A DNA stretch of 64,000 nucleotides from an uncultured Alphaproteobacteria bacterium (lineage in GTDB: Bacteria > Pseudomonadota > Alphaproteobacteria > Rhodobacterales > Rhodobacteraceae). The DNA lies in contig CACNDI010000008.1 of assembly GCA_902619165.1 (NCBI GenBank), positions 1 to 64,000 on the forward strand. Reading direction: 5' to 3'. Both the position numbers and the translations under genes were made by a program. Shown here one piece after another: positions 51,777 through 61,974 of the stretch. Numbering within the stretch: the stretch's first letter is position 1; each line of letters opens with the position of its first letter. A model generated the notes under the pieces. The model was given only the letters and a program-made list of their open reading frames with translations, was not told the origin of the DNA and made no database searches.

Positions 51777-53540
51777 ATGGCTAGTGTAAACAGAAGACTA
51801 ACATCTATTTTGGCAACTGATTGTGTGGGATTTAGCAGTCTAATGGAAAAAGATGAAGAGAAAACACTAGATAATTTAAAGGCCTGTCGTTCTATTATAG
51901 ATCCCTATATTGAAGAATTTGGTGGAAAAATTTTCTATACCGCCGGAGACTCTGTTATTGCTGAATTTGCGAGTCCCGTTTCCTGTGTCAACGCTGCGAT
52001 AAACTTTCAAAAAGCTATTGATGAAAGAAATAAAGTCACTAAAGAAAGCTCAATCATGACATGGCGGGTGGGAGTGCATATGGATGATGTGATTGTTGAA
52101 AAGGATAACATTTATGGTAGTGGTGTTAACATAGCTGCTCGGTTGGAGGCTGCTTGCACTCCTGGCCAAATACTAATTTCATCAACAGTGAAGGATCAAG
52201 TTGATAACAAAATAGAATTTAAAGTTGAAGATGCGGGTACTAAGGCATTAAAGAATATTTCCGATAGTTATCAGACGTTTGGCATTTCTCCAACAGGTGG
52301 GAAAGTAGAGAAGACTGATGGTAGGAGCTACGCAAAAAAAGAGTCTGAGAAAAATTATAAGCCAAAGCTAGCTGTCATGCCGTTCTCAAATGCTAGCAAT
52401 GACGAAGATAGTGGATATTTAGTAGATGGAATTGTAGAGGACTTAATAACTGAATTTTCCATGATAAGAGAATTAGAGCTAGTCTCTCGACAATCATGTT
52501 TCGATTTTAGAGACAACGAGATGGATCTGAAAGCATTCTGTGAAAAGTTTGGCGTTGATTATGTTGTTGTTGGTAGTATTCGTTCATCTGGTAAAAGGGT
52601 AAGGATCTCAGTTGAATTGTCTGACGCAAAAGATGATAGCCAGATATGGAGCCAAAAGTTTGATAAAATCATCGAAGATATCTTTGATGTACAAGATGAA
52701 ATAGTTAGACAAATTTCTGGAAAACTTCTGGGAGAGATTGAATTATCAAGCTTAGAAAGAGCGCAAAGAAAACCCACTGAAAATTTGTCTTCTTACGAAT
52801 TACTTTTGAAGGGCAAAGTTTTACACCACAAAATACAAAAGGATGCGTTACAAAACGCTTTAACGACCTTCGATGAAGCTATAAAAGCTGACGAGACTAA
52901 CGGCCAAGCGTATGCTTGGAAAGCCTGTGCTCTTGGCCAGGGTATGAGTAGAGGCTTTATTGAGGGTGATATGGCTGAAATATGGAGTGAAGCGGAAGGA
53001 TGCCTTAAAAAGGCACATGAACTTAATGACAATGATTTTGAGGTTCATCGATTGATGGCTGAAGTTAATTTATCGGGTAGAAATTTTAGAGTAGCAGAAA
53101 GACATGCCTCTAAGGCCTACAAAATGGTTCCCAATGACCCACGAGTTTTATCAGTTTATGGAGAAGTATCACTGCGATTAGGAAAAATCGATCAAGGCCT
53201 AGACGCGCTGAAGCTAGCATTAGAGATCGACCCAATTGCACAAGGAAAAACAAACTCTGACTCCAGAACAGCTCCGGTTTTATTCGGAGAGTATTTGGCT
53301 AGAAATAAAGATAATTGTCTCGAGTTAGTAAAAAAATTAGAAGATATAGACTCTAAATCATGGCTTTTAACTGCAAAGCTTTGTAGTGATGAGGAACACG
53401 ATATAACAGAAGAAGATTGGTATAAACGCGGAAAAGAAGAGTTTAATGATAAAGATTGGGCAGCTGAAGTTGATAGCTTTCGGCTTAATAATGAAGGAGC
53501 AAAGGAGTCGCTTATAGAGTTTGCTGATAGTCTTTTTTAA
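51777..53540 (+). CDS. Class III adenylate/guanylate cyclase-TolB-like-TPR protein (paralog of 32524..34293)
   Basis: ILATDCVGFSSLM, YTAGDSVIAEF, GVNIAARLE; collinear with 32524..34293 along the full length. Confidence 0.92.
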   Translation: MASVNRRLTSILATDCVGFSSLMEKDEEKTLDNLKACRSIIDPYIEEFGGKIFYTAGDSVIAEFASPVSCVNAAINFQKAIDERNKVTKESSIMTWRVGVHMDDVIVEKDNIYGSGVNIAARLEAACTPGQILISSTVKDQVDNKIEFKVEDAGTKALKNISDSYQTFGISPTGGKVEKTDGRSYAKKESEKNYKPKLAVMPFSNASNDEDSGYLVDGIVEDLITEFSMIRELELVSRQSCFDFRDNEMDLKAFCEKFGVDYVVVGSIRSSGKRVRISVELSDAKDDSQIWSQKFDKIIEDIFDVQDEIVRQISGKLLGEIELSSLERAQRKPTENLSSYELLLKGKVLHHKIQKDALQNALTTFDEAIKADETNGQAYAWKACALGQGMSRGFIEGDMAEIWSEAEGCLKKAHELNDNDFEVHRLMAEVNLSGRNFRVAERHASKAYKMVPNDPRVLSVYGEVSLRLGKIDQGLDALKLALEIDPIAQGKTNSDSRTAPVLFGEYLARNKDNCLELVKKLEDIDSKSWLLTAKLCSDEEHDITEEDWYKRGKEEFNDKDWAAEVDSFRLNNEGAKESLIEFADSLF

Positions 53541-53569
53541 AGGCTTAAATAAACATGTCTTTAAAGATA

Positions 53570-54517
53570 CTAACGAGTTAATATATGTTCCGCTAACTTT
53601 ATTCCACTCGAGGCGGCATCTAAAATCGTTCCACCTAAACACCAATCGCCGCAAATGCCGACATTTTCTTCGTTATAAAATAGAAAAGATTTTCCCAAAG
53701 CTCGTGCGGTGAACCCATAAAGCCAACGGTGGCCAGCTTCGTAAATTGGTTCAGGCAAGGAAAAGGGGACGGTATCTATTATCTCTTTAAGCAACAGCTC
53801 TTTAATTGTATTTTTGTCGTTTATAACGACTTTCTTAGCAAAAGGTTCTTTAGTGTGAACGGTTAAGCAGAATAACTGCTGCTCACATTTGAATCGATTA
53901 TTTTCTACCTGAATATGAACTTTTTTGTTCGAGAAATGTTTTTCTTTTACAGGTTCTGGATTTATGTCAAAGGAAAAGAGAGCTGCTGCAGAGCTCCTCA
54001 TTTGGACTTTCTCTATTAGACTGTCAAACTTATTAATTTGTTTATTAATTAAAGTTTTAGCTTGATTTGGAGGTATTGAAAGGACCAAGACATCATAAGG
54101 CGTTTTTTCATGAACTCCACCCCTACATTTCACAACAATTGTCTTATTGTATAAATTTAACGAGATAGCCTCAGAGCTATTCCATATATTTAGATTCGTC
54201 CCACAATAATTTATAAAGTCGGCAACTGAATTTATGGGCTCAAATAAGTTTCCTTTACGCTGGATTATTTTTTCTTTCTCTGCTCTTTTGAATATTTCTA
54301 ACCCAAATTCTGGCAATTCTGTATGACTGTAAAAGTCAGGTAAGGAACTTGCACCATGATGGAAAACAGCTCCATCAGTTCGCCGTGTACTCAGCCTTCC
54401 ACCTATATTCCTGCCTTTATCAAGTATTAGAACTGAATGGCCACCTTCGGCTAATCTTTTGCCACATAGTAATCCAGAGATTCCTGCGCCAATCACTACA
54501 ATTTTCTTCGCATTCAT
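53570..54517 (-). CDS. FAD/NAD(P)-dependent amine oxidase-like (renalase-like) oxidoreductase
   Basis: IVVIGAGISGLLCGKRLAEGGHSVLILDKGRNIGGRLSTRR; C-terminal GICGDWCLGGTILDAASSGIKLAEHIL. Confidence 0.88.
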   Translation of the reverse strand: MNAKKIVVIGAGISGLLCGKRLAEGGHSVLILDKGRNIGGRLSTRRTDGAVFHHGASSLPDFYSHTELPEFGLEIFKRAEKEKIIQRKGNLFEPINSVADFINYCGTNLNIWNSSEAISLNLYNKTIVVKCRGGVHEKTPYDVLVLSIPPNQAKTLINKQINKFDSLIEKVQMRSSAAALFSFDINPEPVKEKHFSNKKVHIQVENNRFKCEQQLFCLTVHTKEPFAKKVVINDKNTIKELLLKEIIDTVPFSLPEPIYEAGHRWLYGFTARALGKSFLFYNEENVGICGDWCLGGTILDAASSGIKLAEHILTR

Positions 54518-54530
54518 ATATAAATCACAA

Positions 54531-54818
54531 TTAAGTTTGAGGTTTTTTTTTGTTAGATTTATCCAAAATAAGAGACAAATTATTCAATTTTGATAAATAG
54601 GCGATGAGGGGGTGACCTTTTTTTTCAGAACATTCTTTATGCATAAAAAAGCAATTTATACAAAGGGTTAATTTTCTTTTTTTCCCAATATTTATTCTGG
54701 TTATTGGAATTGTTTCATCATAATCAGGATGAGGGTTTTCTGTTGCCTTACAAAAATCACACTTTGCTTCAGGTTGGTTATAAATAAAGTTTTGCATTTT
54801 TAGCTCTTCTCTAAGCAT
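54531..54818 (-). CDS. Small Cys-rich protein, possible zinc-binding
   Basis: CDFCKATENPH...LCINCFFMHKEC; two CxxC motifs. Confidence 0.55.
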   Translation of the reverse strand: MLREELKMQNFIYNQPEAKCDFCKATENPHPDYDETIPITRINIGKKRKLTLCINCFFMHKECSEKKGHPLIAYLSKLNNLSLILDKSNKKKPQT

Positions 54819-55045
54819 CTGAAGTCAGCTGGGGGTCTATTCCCCTCAAAATCAATATGACAGATATTTTTCTCATGACGTTGGCACCAAATTTGAATAC
54901 CAATTCGGGTAAACCCGACATCTACCTTTATATAATCTCTAAGAGCTATGTCTGGGTTATCTAAATTTTTATATTCTTTGAGGCAGGCTTCGCAGACGAT
55001 GGGCTCATTTACATTATATAATAGATTTTCGTAGTTATGGTTCAA
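54800..55045 (-). CDS. Small Cys-rich protein, possible metal-binding
   Basis: VCEACLKEYKN...WCQRHEKNICHIDFEG; overlaps the start of the next ORF. Confidence 0.55.
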   Translation of the reverse strand: MNHNYENLLYNVNEPIVCEACLKEYKNLDNPDIALRDYIKVDVGFTRIGIQIWCQRHEKNICHIDFEGNRPPADFRCLEKS

Positions 55046-55139
55046 AACATCTCCTTAACAAATAAAATAAGTTTTAATAAAAATTTTCAAATCAATACAT
55101 AATTTTAGTTTTAAAAACTTAAAAATTAATATTTGAGAA

Positions 55140-56753
55140 TTATAATTCTTTGTATGCCCTCTCTCTAAGAGGAGCCTTAGTAATTTTACCATTTACATTC
55201 CGTGGAAGTGGTTCTCTGGTGATTGTAATTTTATCGGGAACTTTGTAATCGGCAACTTTTTCAGACAGTTGGAGCCGAATTTCATTAGGCTCGAGCGAGG
55301 CTGATGAAGGAACAACAAAAGCATGTGATCTTTCGCCGAGTATGGGACAAGGGTAGGGAACTAAAGCAGCTTCTTGGACTTCATCCATTAACATCATAAG
55401 GTTTTCTATTTCGGCGCTAAAAATTTTATATCCGCCACGATTTATCATGTCTTTCTTTCTATCATGAATACGTATAAAGCCGTTTTTATCTTGACTGGCG
55501 ATATCACCAGACTTCCAGTAACCATCTTCGAAAGAGCTTTTGGTAGCCTCTTCGTTTTTCCAATATCCCGGTATAACCATAGGACCTTTAATCCAAAGTT
55601 CGCCAGTCTCACCTTGATTAGTTTCTTCATTATCTTCGTTAACAATCTTAATTTCACCACAAGGTACGACAAGACCAACGCTATCACCTGGGTCATTGCA
55701 ATTAATTGGAATGATAGTTGTAGGGGACGTGGTTTCAGTTGCCCCGTAGGCATTATTTAAACTTAAAAACGGCAACTTTGAAGCTAATTCCTTCCTAACA
55801 GCATCAGGCATTGGAGCTCCCCCAAATGCACCTATTCTCCACGATTGTAAATCTTCAGCAATTAACGCATTGCGATGAAGTAGTAATGCGTACATTGCTG
55901 GAACAAGTATTGAATATGTTAATCCATGCTTCTTTGCAAGAATTGCAAACTCTTGTACTTCAAAATGCTCCATTATGACAATTTTCCCCGCACATCCAAT
56001 TAAGGTCAGAATTTGAGCTACTAGCCCAGTAACATGGCTTGCAGGTACAGCAAGAATAGTGCATTCACCATCTTCAAGTCCTAGCTCCATCTGGAAATGA
56101 AGAAAAGAATGGACTAGCCCAAGATGTGTCAATATAGCTCCTTTTGGGCGACCGGTAGTACCAGAGGTATATAATAGTATGGCTGGGTCTTCCTCATTGA
56201 TTGTTTTTAAAGTGATATTTTCCTCAACGCCTTTTTCAATTAATTCATTAAATTTTAAACAATCAGTTTGAGTGTCAGCTTGCGTAGTTATAAAAAGAAT
56301 AGAATTGCCATCTTTGCTGAGAGGTTGTTCTTTCTCGGTTACTTTATCAAATAAAACTGCGTGTATACCTGCGTCATTATACAGAGAAATAAGCTCATCT
56401 TTTTTATGTCTATGGCCAACCGGCATAGCAATAAGACCAATTTTGAATGAAGCAAATAAAGCGACTACAAACTCAATGCTATTTGCGAGATTGATAACAA
56501 GGATATTTTTCTCTTTTAGCCCAGATTTCAACAAGCCTCCGGCCAAGCTATCGGACAGCTCATCTAGTTGTTTGTATGAAACAAACCGTTCTTGAAAGCA
56601 TAGAGCGACTCTATCTGGATGCTTTTTAACTATGTCTTTAAAAATTTCGAGAAAGTCGTTCGGTCTATTCTCAAAGCATAAAACGTCTCGGCCATCATAA
56701 TGAGGTTCAACTTTTTTTTTTAAATCAATTACATTATTTTTTGTCATTAGCAT
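55140..56753 (-). CDS. AMP-dependent acyl-CoA synthetase/ligase
   Basis: ILLYTSGTTGRPKGAILTH, NAYGATETTSPT, GYWKSGDIA, RKKDMINRGGYKIFSAEIE. Confidence 0.92.
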   Translation of the reverse strand: MLMTKNNVIDLKKKVEPHYDGRDVLCFENRPNDFLEIFKDIVKKHPDRVALCFQERFVSYKQLDELSDSLAGGLLKSGLKEKNILVINLANSIEFVVALFASFKIGLIAMPVGHRHKKDELISLYNDAGIHAVLFDKVTEKEQPLSKDGNSILFITTQADTQTDCLKFNELIEKGVEENITLKTINEEDPAILLYTSGTTGRPKGAILTHLGLVHSFLHFQMELGLEDGECTILAVPASHVTGLVAQILTLIGCAGKIVIMEHFEVQEFAILAKKHGLTYSILVPAMYALLLHRNALIAEDLQSWRIGAFGGAPMPDAVRKELASKLPFLSLNNAYGATETTSPTTIIPINCNDPGDSVGLVVPCGEIKIVNEDNEETNQGETGELWIKGPMVIPGYWKNEEATKSSFEDGYWKSGDIASQDKNGFIRIHDRKKDMINRGGYKIFSAEIENLMMLMDEVQEAALVPYPCPILGERSHAFVVPSSASLEPNEIRLQLSEKVADYKVPDKITITREPLPRNVNGKITKAPLRERAYKEL

Positions 56754-56826
56754 CTTCCAAAGACGACTTTCTTTTATTAAACTTAATTTTAGATTAATTT
56801 AAAGCTTTATCTTAAAAGGTATGTAA

Positions 56827-58068
56827 TTGAACAAACAGCATAATATTAAATTAGACAAGGACCTCTCGCTTAGAAAAAAAGCAGAGACTTTTATTCCTGG
56901 TGGAATGTGGGGTCATATGAGTGTTAAAAAGCTACCCTTTGGTTACCCACAGTTTTTTTCTAAAGCAAAGGACGCAAGAATATGGGATTTAGATGGGAAC
57001 TGTTATATCGACTTTATGTGTGGTTATGGACCGAATCTCCTTGGTTACAATAATGTAGAAGTCGATCACGCAGTAAATGAGCAACGAAAAAAAATAGACC
57101 TAGGTAATGGCCCATCTGCGTTAGTAGTGGATTTGGCAGAAAAAATGATAACGCTTGTTGATAGTGCAGATTGGGCTTTATTTGCAAAGAATGGTACTGA
57201 TGCCACAACAACCTGTTTAACCATATCGAGAGCGGCAACTGGTAAAAAAAAGATATTGGTTGCAAGAGGATCTTATCATGGATCTGCGCCATGGTGTACC
57301 CCCGTAGCAACCGGTGTTGTGGAAGAAGACACTTCCAACTTAATTTTCTTTGAATACAATGATAACGAGAGTCTTGAGGTTGCCGTTCAGGACGCCGGTA
57401 GTGATCTAGCTGGAATAATATTGACTGCTTTCCGCCATGACGTTCGAAGAGACCAAGATTTTCCAAAAAAGGCTTTTTTGAAAAAAGCAAGAGAGATTTG
57501 TGATAATAAAAATGCTGTTCTTATTCTAGATGATGTAAGAGCGGGCTTCAGACTAAACAAAAGTGGGAGCTGGTTTGATTATGGGGTAAAGCCTGACTTA
57601 ACTGCGTTTTCAAAAGCTATTGGAAATGGATATCCTCTTTCTGCAGTTGTAGGCGTTGATAAATTAAGACAAGCAGCAAGTGAAATTTATGTAACAGGCT
57701 CTTTCTGGTGTAATGCTACCTCCATGGCTGCGAGCTTAAAGACATTATCAATAATCGAAGAAATAGACGTGGTAGGCCATATTTCTTTATTGGGTAATAA
57801 GCTCAGAGATGGAATAGACCAAATAGCAAATAATTTAGGAGTTGAGATATCTCAATCAGGTCCCCCTCAGATGCCGTTGATTCTGTTTAAAGACGATAAG
57901 GATTTCTCAAAAGGTAAAAAGTTTGTACAACATCTACTGGGAAGGGGAATTTATTTTCATCCTTGGCATAATATGTTTCTGTCTTTGGCTCATACCGCCA
58001 AGGATGTAGATATAACACTTGATGCGGTCGAATTTGCAATGAAAAAAATATCTCTAGAGTTCAAATAG
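56827..58068 (+). CDS. Class III aminotransferase, glutamate-1-semialdehyde aminomutase-like
   Basis: KNGTDATTTCLTISRAATGKKKILVARGSYHG, ILDDVRAGFR, AFSKAIGNGYPLSAVVG. Confidence 0.88.
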   Translation: MNKQHNIKLDKDLSLRKKAETFIPGGMWGHMSVKKLPFGYPQFFSKAKDARIWDLDGNCYIDFMCGYGPNLLGYNNVEVDHAVNEQRKKIDLGNGPSALVVDLAEKMITLVDSADWALFAKNGTDATTTCLTISRAATGKKKILVARGSYHGSAPWCTPVATGVVEEDTSNLIFFEYNDNESLEVAVQDAGSDLAGIILTAFRHDVRRDQDFPKKAFLKKAREICDNKNAVLILDDVRAGFRLNKSGSWFDYGVKPDLTAFSKAIGNGYPLSAVVGVDKLRQAASEIYVTGSFWCNATSMAASLKTLSIIEEIDVVGHISLLGNKLRDGIDQIANNLGVEISQSGPPQMPLILFKDDKDFSKGKKFVQHLLGRGIYFHPWHNMFLSLAHTAKDVDITLDAVEFAMKKISLEFK

Positions 58069-58081
58069 TATACTTTCAATC

Positions 58082-59293
58082 ATGTTGTGTACTAAACGCT
58101 TACATATAATTATGTGGGGTTCGATTTTTTTATTTCTAATTACTATGCCCGTGTGGATCTCTAGAGATTGGCATTTGATGATCATAAGTCAAGTTGGCAT
58201 AACAATCATTTTCGCAATAAGTTTTAACCAGCTTCTTGGACAAACGGGATTATTAAATTTAGGGCATTCAATCTTTATGGGGGCGGGAGGTTATTTTTCA
58301 AGTTTGATTTTATTACAGATTAACAGTGGTGCATTATTTATTCCTCTACCAATTTTACCCCTATTTGGTGGTCTCACAGGGTTCCTTGTAGCAGCGATAA
58401 CTGGATATTTCTCCGTAAAACGATCTGGAATGATTTTCGCTATGTTGACTTTAGCGATAGTTGAATTTGTTAACGCATTTAGCACCTCATTCCCAAGCGT
58501 TTTAGGCGGGATCATAGTAGATCGGACTCTCAATACTGATTTTTTTAATTTTGATTATGGTGGCAAGGATTCAGTATGCTTTATCGTGATGGCTTGGTTA
58601 TTCATAGCTGTATTTGTTTCCTACTGTTTTCTACAAACTCCACTTGGCAAAATGTGTAATGCTGTAAGAGAAAATGTATCTAGAGCAGAATATATAGGTT
58701 ATTCGAGCTATATGATAAGATATCTTTCTTTTTGTTATTCCGGATTTATAGCAGGCATTGCTGGAACATTGTTTGTAATCAACTATGAATTATTCTCCCC
58801 AGAGGTATTCAGCCTTCGAGAGGCCTTCAACATTTTATCAGCAACTTTCATTGGGGGCATTGGCTTCTTTTTAGGGCCAATTATTGGTGCTTCTATTTTT
58901 TCATTATGCAGTATCTTATTGAGTAATAGTACGGAAATTTGGCCCTTATATCAAGGGGTTATACTAATGATTTTTGTTCTTTACTTTCCCAGAGGTTTGG
59001 CTGGCTTTTTTATTGATCAAAGAGATTTTGTTAAATCGAGAAGTAAGCTAGAAGTTCTACACTATTATTTTAAAATTACAGTGCCTGCGATGGTTACGGT
59101 ATTATCCGTTACATGGTTAATTGAGTGCTTTAATGCGATTTTGCATCACCAAGAAAAAACTGACTTTATATTCCTTTGGATTTTATTTTCAATTTCAAAT
59201 CCATTGAATTGGTTTGTAGCAATCTTAATAGCAGTTCTCGGCATCTACTTACTAGCGACTAATTTGAATAAAAAAAAAATTGATGCTATTTAG
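58082..59293 (+). CDS. Branched-chain amino-acid ABC permease, LivM-like
   Basis: AISFNQLLGQTGLLNLGHSIFMGAGGYFSS..., GGIGFFLGPIIGASIF, YFPRGLAGFF. Confidence 0.85.
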   Translation: MLCTKRLHIIMWGSIFLFLITMPVWISRDWHLMIISQVGITIIFAISFNQLLGQTGLLNLGHSIFMGAGGYFSSLILLQINSGALFIPLPILPLFGGLTGFLVAAITGYFSVKRSGMIFAMLTLAIVEFVNAFSTSFPSVLGGIIVDRTLNTDFFNFDYGGKDSVCFIVMAWLFIAVFVSYCFLQTPLGKMCNAVRENVSRAEYIGYSSYMIRYLSFCYSGFIAGIAGTLFVINYELFSPEVFSLREAFNILSATFIGGIGFFLGPIIGASIFSLCSILLSNSTEIWPLYQGVILMIFVLYFPRGLAGFFIDQRDFVKSRSKLEVLHYYFKITVPAMVTVLSVTWLIECFNAILHHQEKTDFIFLWILFSISNPLNWFVAILIAVLGIYLLATNLNKKKIDAI

Positions 59294-59309
59294 CCCACTT
59301 AGATGGGCT
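59292..59309. terminator. Hairpin between convergent genes, possible bidirectional terminator
   Basis: AGCCCA-CTTAGA-TGGGCT perfect 6-bp stem in the gap between livM-like and the SDR gene; no strong T tract. Confidence 0.4.
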
Positions 59310-60302
59310 TCAAAAAGGCTTGCTTTTTATCCATTCAACAGTTTCACGCATTATTGTGGGGAAATCCCTTATCTTGATTCCAAGACTATCTCTTCGTTTA
59401 AAATCAAACTGTGTTGGTACTACGGGATCTTCTGACATCGGTTCGGGCATTCGCATGTCTGGAATTAACTTCTGACACTCCTTATAAATGTCATTCCAAT
59501 GAAAACTTTCCAAGACCCCAAAGTATCGACCAGAAGCTGAAGGGTTTTCGTATGCTGCTAAAAATAGCTTTGCTAAGTCTTTGAGGTGAATTAGTGAAGC
59601 AGAGTCATTTGGCACTTTTTGATGCCTCGGGGACCCTCCTTCGAGAACACTTTTAATCCATAGAAATGGATTGTGTTTTAAATGTTCTGGTAATACCGCA
59701 GGCCCATACAATCCAGTTGGCAAAAAAACCGACAGGCGCAAATTATTTTCATTACAAAATTTAAATGCTGCTTTCTCCATGTATGTTTTAGCAGCTGATG
59801 TATACTTTTTTGAATTACATTGCTCTTGCTCATCAGACCAATGATCTAGCTCATTTTTTATGGGAACTGGGGGAATGGGGTTTGTACTAGAAGTAGAGGA
59901 ACAAATTAAGATATTCTTAACGTTATTTATTTTTGCTGTCTTAAGAATATTGAGGCACCCATCCACTGTGGGCTTGATGATTTCATTATAGCCTCTTTCA
60001 TCATCAAGCTCTTTTGCGGGTGTCCCGTCAAAGCCTTTATATGTGGGTATAAGACAACAGATAATAGCTGCATCGGAATTAATGAGAGGATTATCTAATG
60101 AAGAAATATCCGCCATATCAGCCGAAAAAAATTTGGCATTATTTCCAGCAGGAAGGCTTTTTAATCTAGTGATTTTATCTTGTCTCTCGATATCTCTGAG
60201 TGTGCCATTAACATGATACCCTCTATCTAGTGCCTCTCTTAAAATACTTGAACCAACCAAACCGCTAGCTCCAAAAATAGTTAATAACTTTTTCTCCATC
60301 AA
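59310..60302 (-). CDS. NAD-dependent epimerase/dihydroflavonol reductase-like SDR
   Basis: TIFGASGLVGSSILREALDRGYHVNGTLRD; extended-SDR layout. Confidence 0.85.
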   Translation of the reverse strand: MMEKKLLTIFGASGLVGSSILREALDRGYHVNGTLRDIERQDKITRLKSLPAGNNAKFFSADMADISSLDNPLINSDAAIICCLIPTYKGFDGTPAKELDDERGYNEIIKPTVDGCLNILKTAKINNVKNILICSSTSSTNPIPPVPIKNELDHWSDEQEQCNSKKYTSAAKTYMEKAAFKFCNENNLRLSVFLPTGLYGPAVLPEHLKHNPFLWIKSVLEGGSPRHQKVPNDSASLIHLKDLAKLFLAAYENPSASGRYFGVLESFHWNDIYKECQKLIPDMRMPEPMSEDPVVPTQFDFKRRDSLGIKIRDFPTIMRETVEWIKSKPF

Positions 60303-60351
60303 TTTACCTCTTAAAATTAAATTTTTGTGTTCCTTAGTTTCTTAAATCAGT

Positions 60352-61887
60352 TTAGTCCTTAAGAAAAATTTCAGTTACGCCAATACCTGTTGCTTGATAG
60401 GCATCATATATTTCATCAGCTCCGGAAATTTTTAGCGTCTCGGGATTGCCTTGGGATCGTGTTGGCACAATTATTTTTCCTTTGAAACCGTAGCGCCTTG
60501 CTTGCTGTGTAGACCAATTTTGGGCATGAAATTCTGGTAAAGCTAAGATAATGGCTTTTAATTTGCCAAATCTTAGCTTTGACCAAAACCCTGGATCCTC
60601 TGCATCAGCAAACGTAACCCTTTTCCCAAATTTTAACTGTTCCTTAACAAGATTAGTATCAGCATCAAACCCCACGACTTTTACATTTTTCGCTGACAAA
60701 TTATCAAAAATCGCACTACCTACTCTTCCCATCCCCAACACCATAACATCGGCTTCACCACATGTATGAGGTTGCTCATCTGGATGGTGTTGAGGTCTTT
60801 CAAAGTTAACTAAATACTTCTCAATAGACACAAAAATCTCATGCACTGAGTTATTCAATATAGCACCTAGAGCAAAGCTAAAGCATATAGTGCATATTAG
60901 AATGGAAAATGTCTCAGAATTTAAAAGGCCGCTTTGTTCCCAAGACGATATAAGTATCAATGAGAATTCTGAGTAAGTTGCTAACGAAATGACTATTAAA
61001 AAAGCTGTATATGCTCTTAGCTTAAATACCAACAGAAGGCCAAATAAAATAATTGATTTAATAAAAATAAGGATTGTTATCAACAATGCACTTTGAACAA
61101 TTTGTAAATTTAGATCTAAGCTCATTCCCAGCGAGAAGAAAAATGCTACCAATAAGATCTCTCTTATTGTCCATATTCTTTCCCCCAGCTGTTTGGCAGA
61201 CTTATAGCTAGCCATTAACATACCTAGAGTAAGAGCGCCTATTTCTCCTGACAATCCGGCGTATTTAAAAAGAGCAGAGCCTAATAGCAAAGCAAGTAAG
61301 ATTGTAGCAATAAGCTCTAATTCCTCACTTGGATTAAATTTCTCTAACAATATTTTTAGTATTGGAATTGATAAGGGTAACGCAAGAAGGTAAAGAGTTG
61401 AAGGTGTCCATGATGTGTCATTTGTAAGTAACAGCACTATAAGCGCTAAGATATCTTGAAAAATTAACAATGATATAGCCAGTCTGCCATGAAAAGTTGT
61501 TAGCTCATTTCGATTTTCAAGAGCCTTTGAAGCTATAATTGTACTGGAAAAGGTAAAGGCCACACAGATGAGTAATTTGGTTTCTAGGCTTAAACCAAGA
61601 TTTAGAAGTAGAAGAAAAATTAAAAAAACAGCAGAAGAGTGCATTAAGAATACCAAAAATAATGAGGTATTAAGAAGTGATGATGGTTTGATCTTTAGAC
61701 CTATTGAAAATAGGAGAAGCTCTACACCAATCTCAGATGGTAAGTCTAATAATGATTGTCCGCTTCCATCATAAAGTGAGAATAAGTAACCCGATAAAAT
61801 AAATCCCACTATTGTGGGGATATATATTAACCTACACAAATACCCAGCAAAAAGTGCACCCGCCATCCATAACAGTATCGTTTCCAA
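60352..61887 (-). CDS. Monovalent cation:proton antiporter-2 (CPA2) family with TrkA-N domain
   Basis: Multi-TM N-terminus (FTFSSTIIASKALENRNE...HGRLAISLLIFQDILAL) and VMVLGMGRVGSAIFDNLSAKNVKVVGFDAD. Confidence 0.88.
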   Translation of the reverse strand: METILLWMAGALFAGYLCRLIYIPTIVGFILSGYLFSLYDGSGQSLLDLPSEIGVELLLFSIGLKIKPSSLLNTSLFLVFLMHSSAVFLIFLLLLNLGLSLETKLLICVAFTFSSTIIASKALENRNELTTFHGRLAISLLIFQDILALIVLLLTNDTSWTPSTLYLLALPLSIPILKILLEKFNPSEELELIATILLALLLGSALFKYAGLSGEIGALTLGMLMASYKSAKQLGERIWTIREILLVAFFFSLGMSLDLNLQIVQSALLITILIFIKSIILFGLLLVFKLRAYTAFLIVISLATYSEFSLILISSWEQSGLLNSETFSILICTICFSFALGAILNNSVHEIFVSIEKYLVNFERPQHHPDEQPHTCGEADVMVLGMGRVGSAIFDNLSAKNVKVVGFDADTNLVKEQLKFGKRVTFADAEDPGFWSKLRFGKLKAIILALPEFHAQNWSTQQARRYGFKGKIIVPTRSQGNPETLKISGADEIYDAYQATGIGVTEIFLKD

Positions 61888-61974
61888 GTTTCATCCCTCT
61901 ATTATTATATAAAGAGTAGTTTTAAAAGATATTCAGTCAAATTGGTTCCTTGTATCATTTTGGTAATGTTCTTT

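Noticed and set aside
57014-57490. 158-aa minus-strand ORF
   Set aside because: Antisense to the class III aminotransferase; low-complexity, no family motif.
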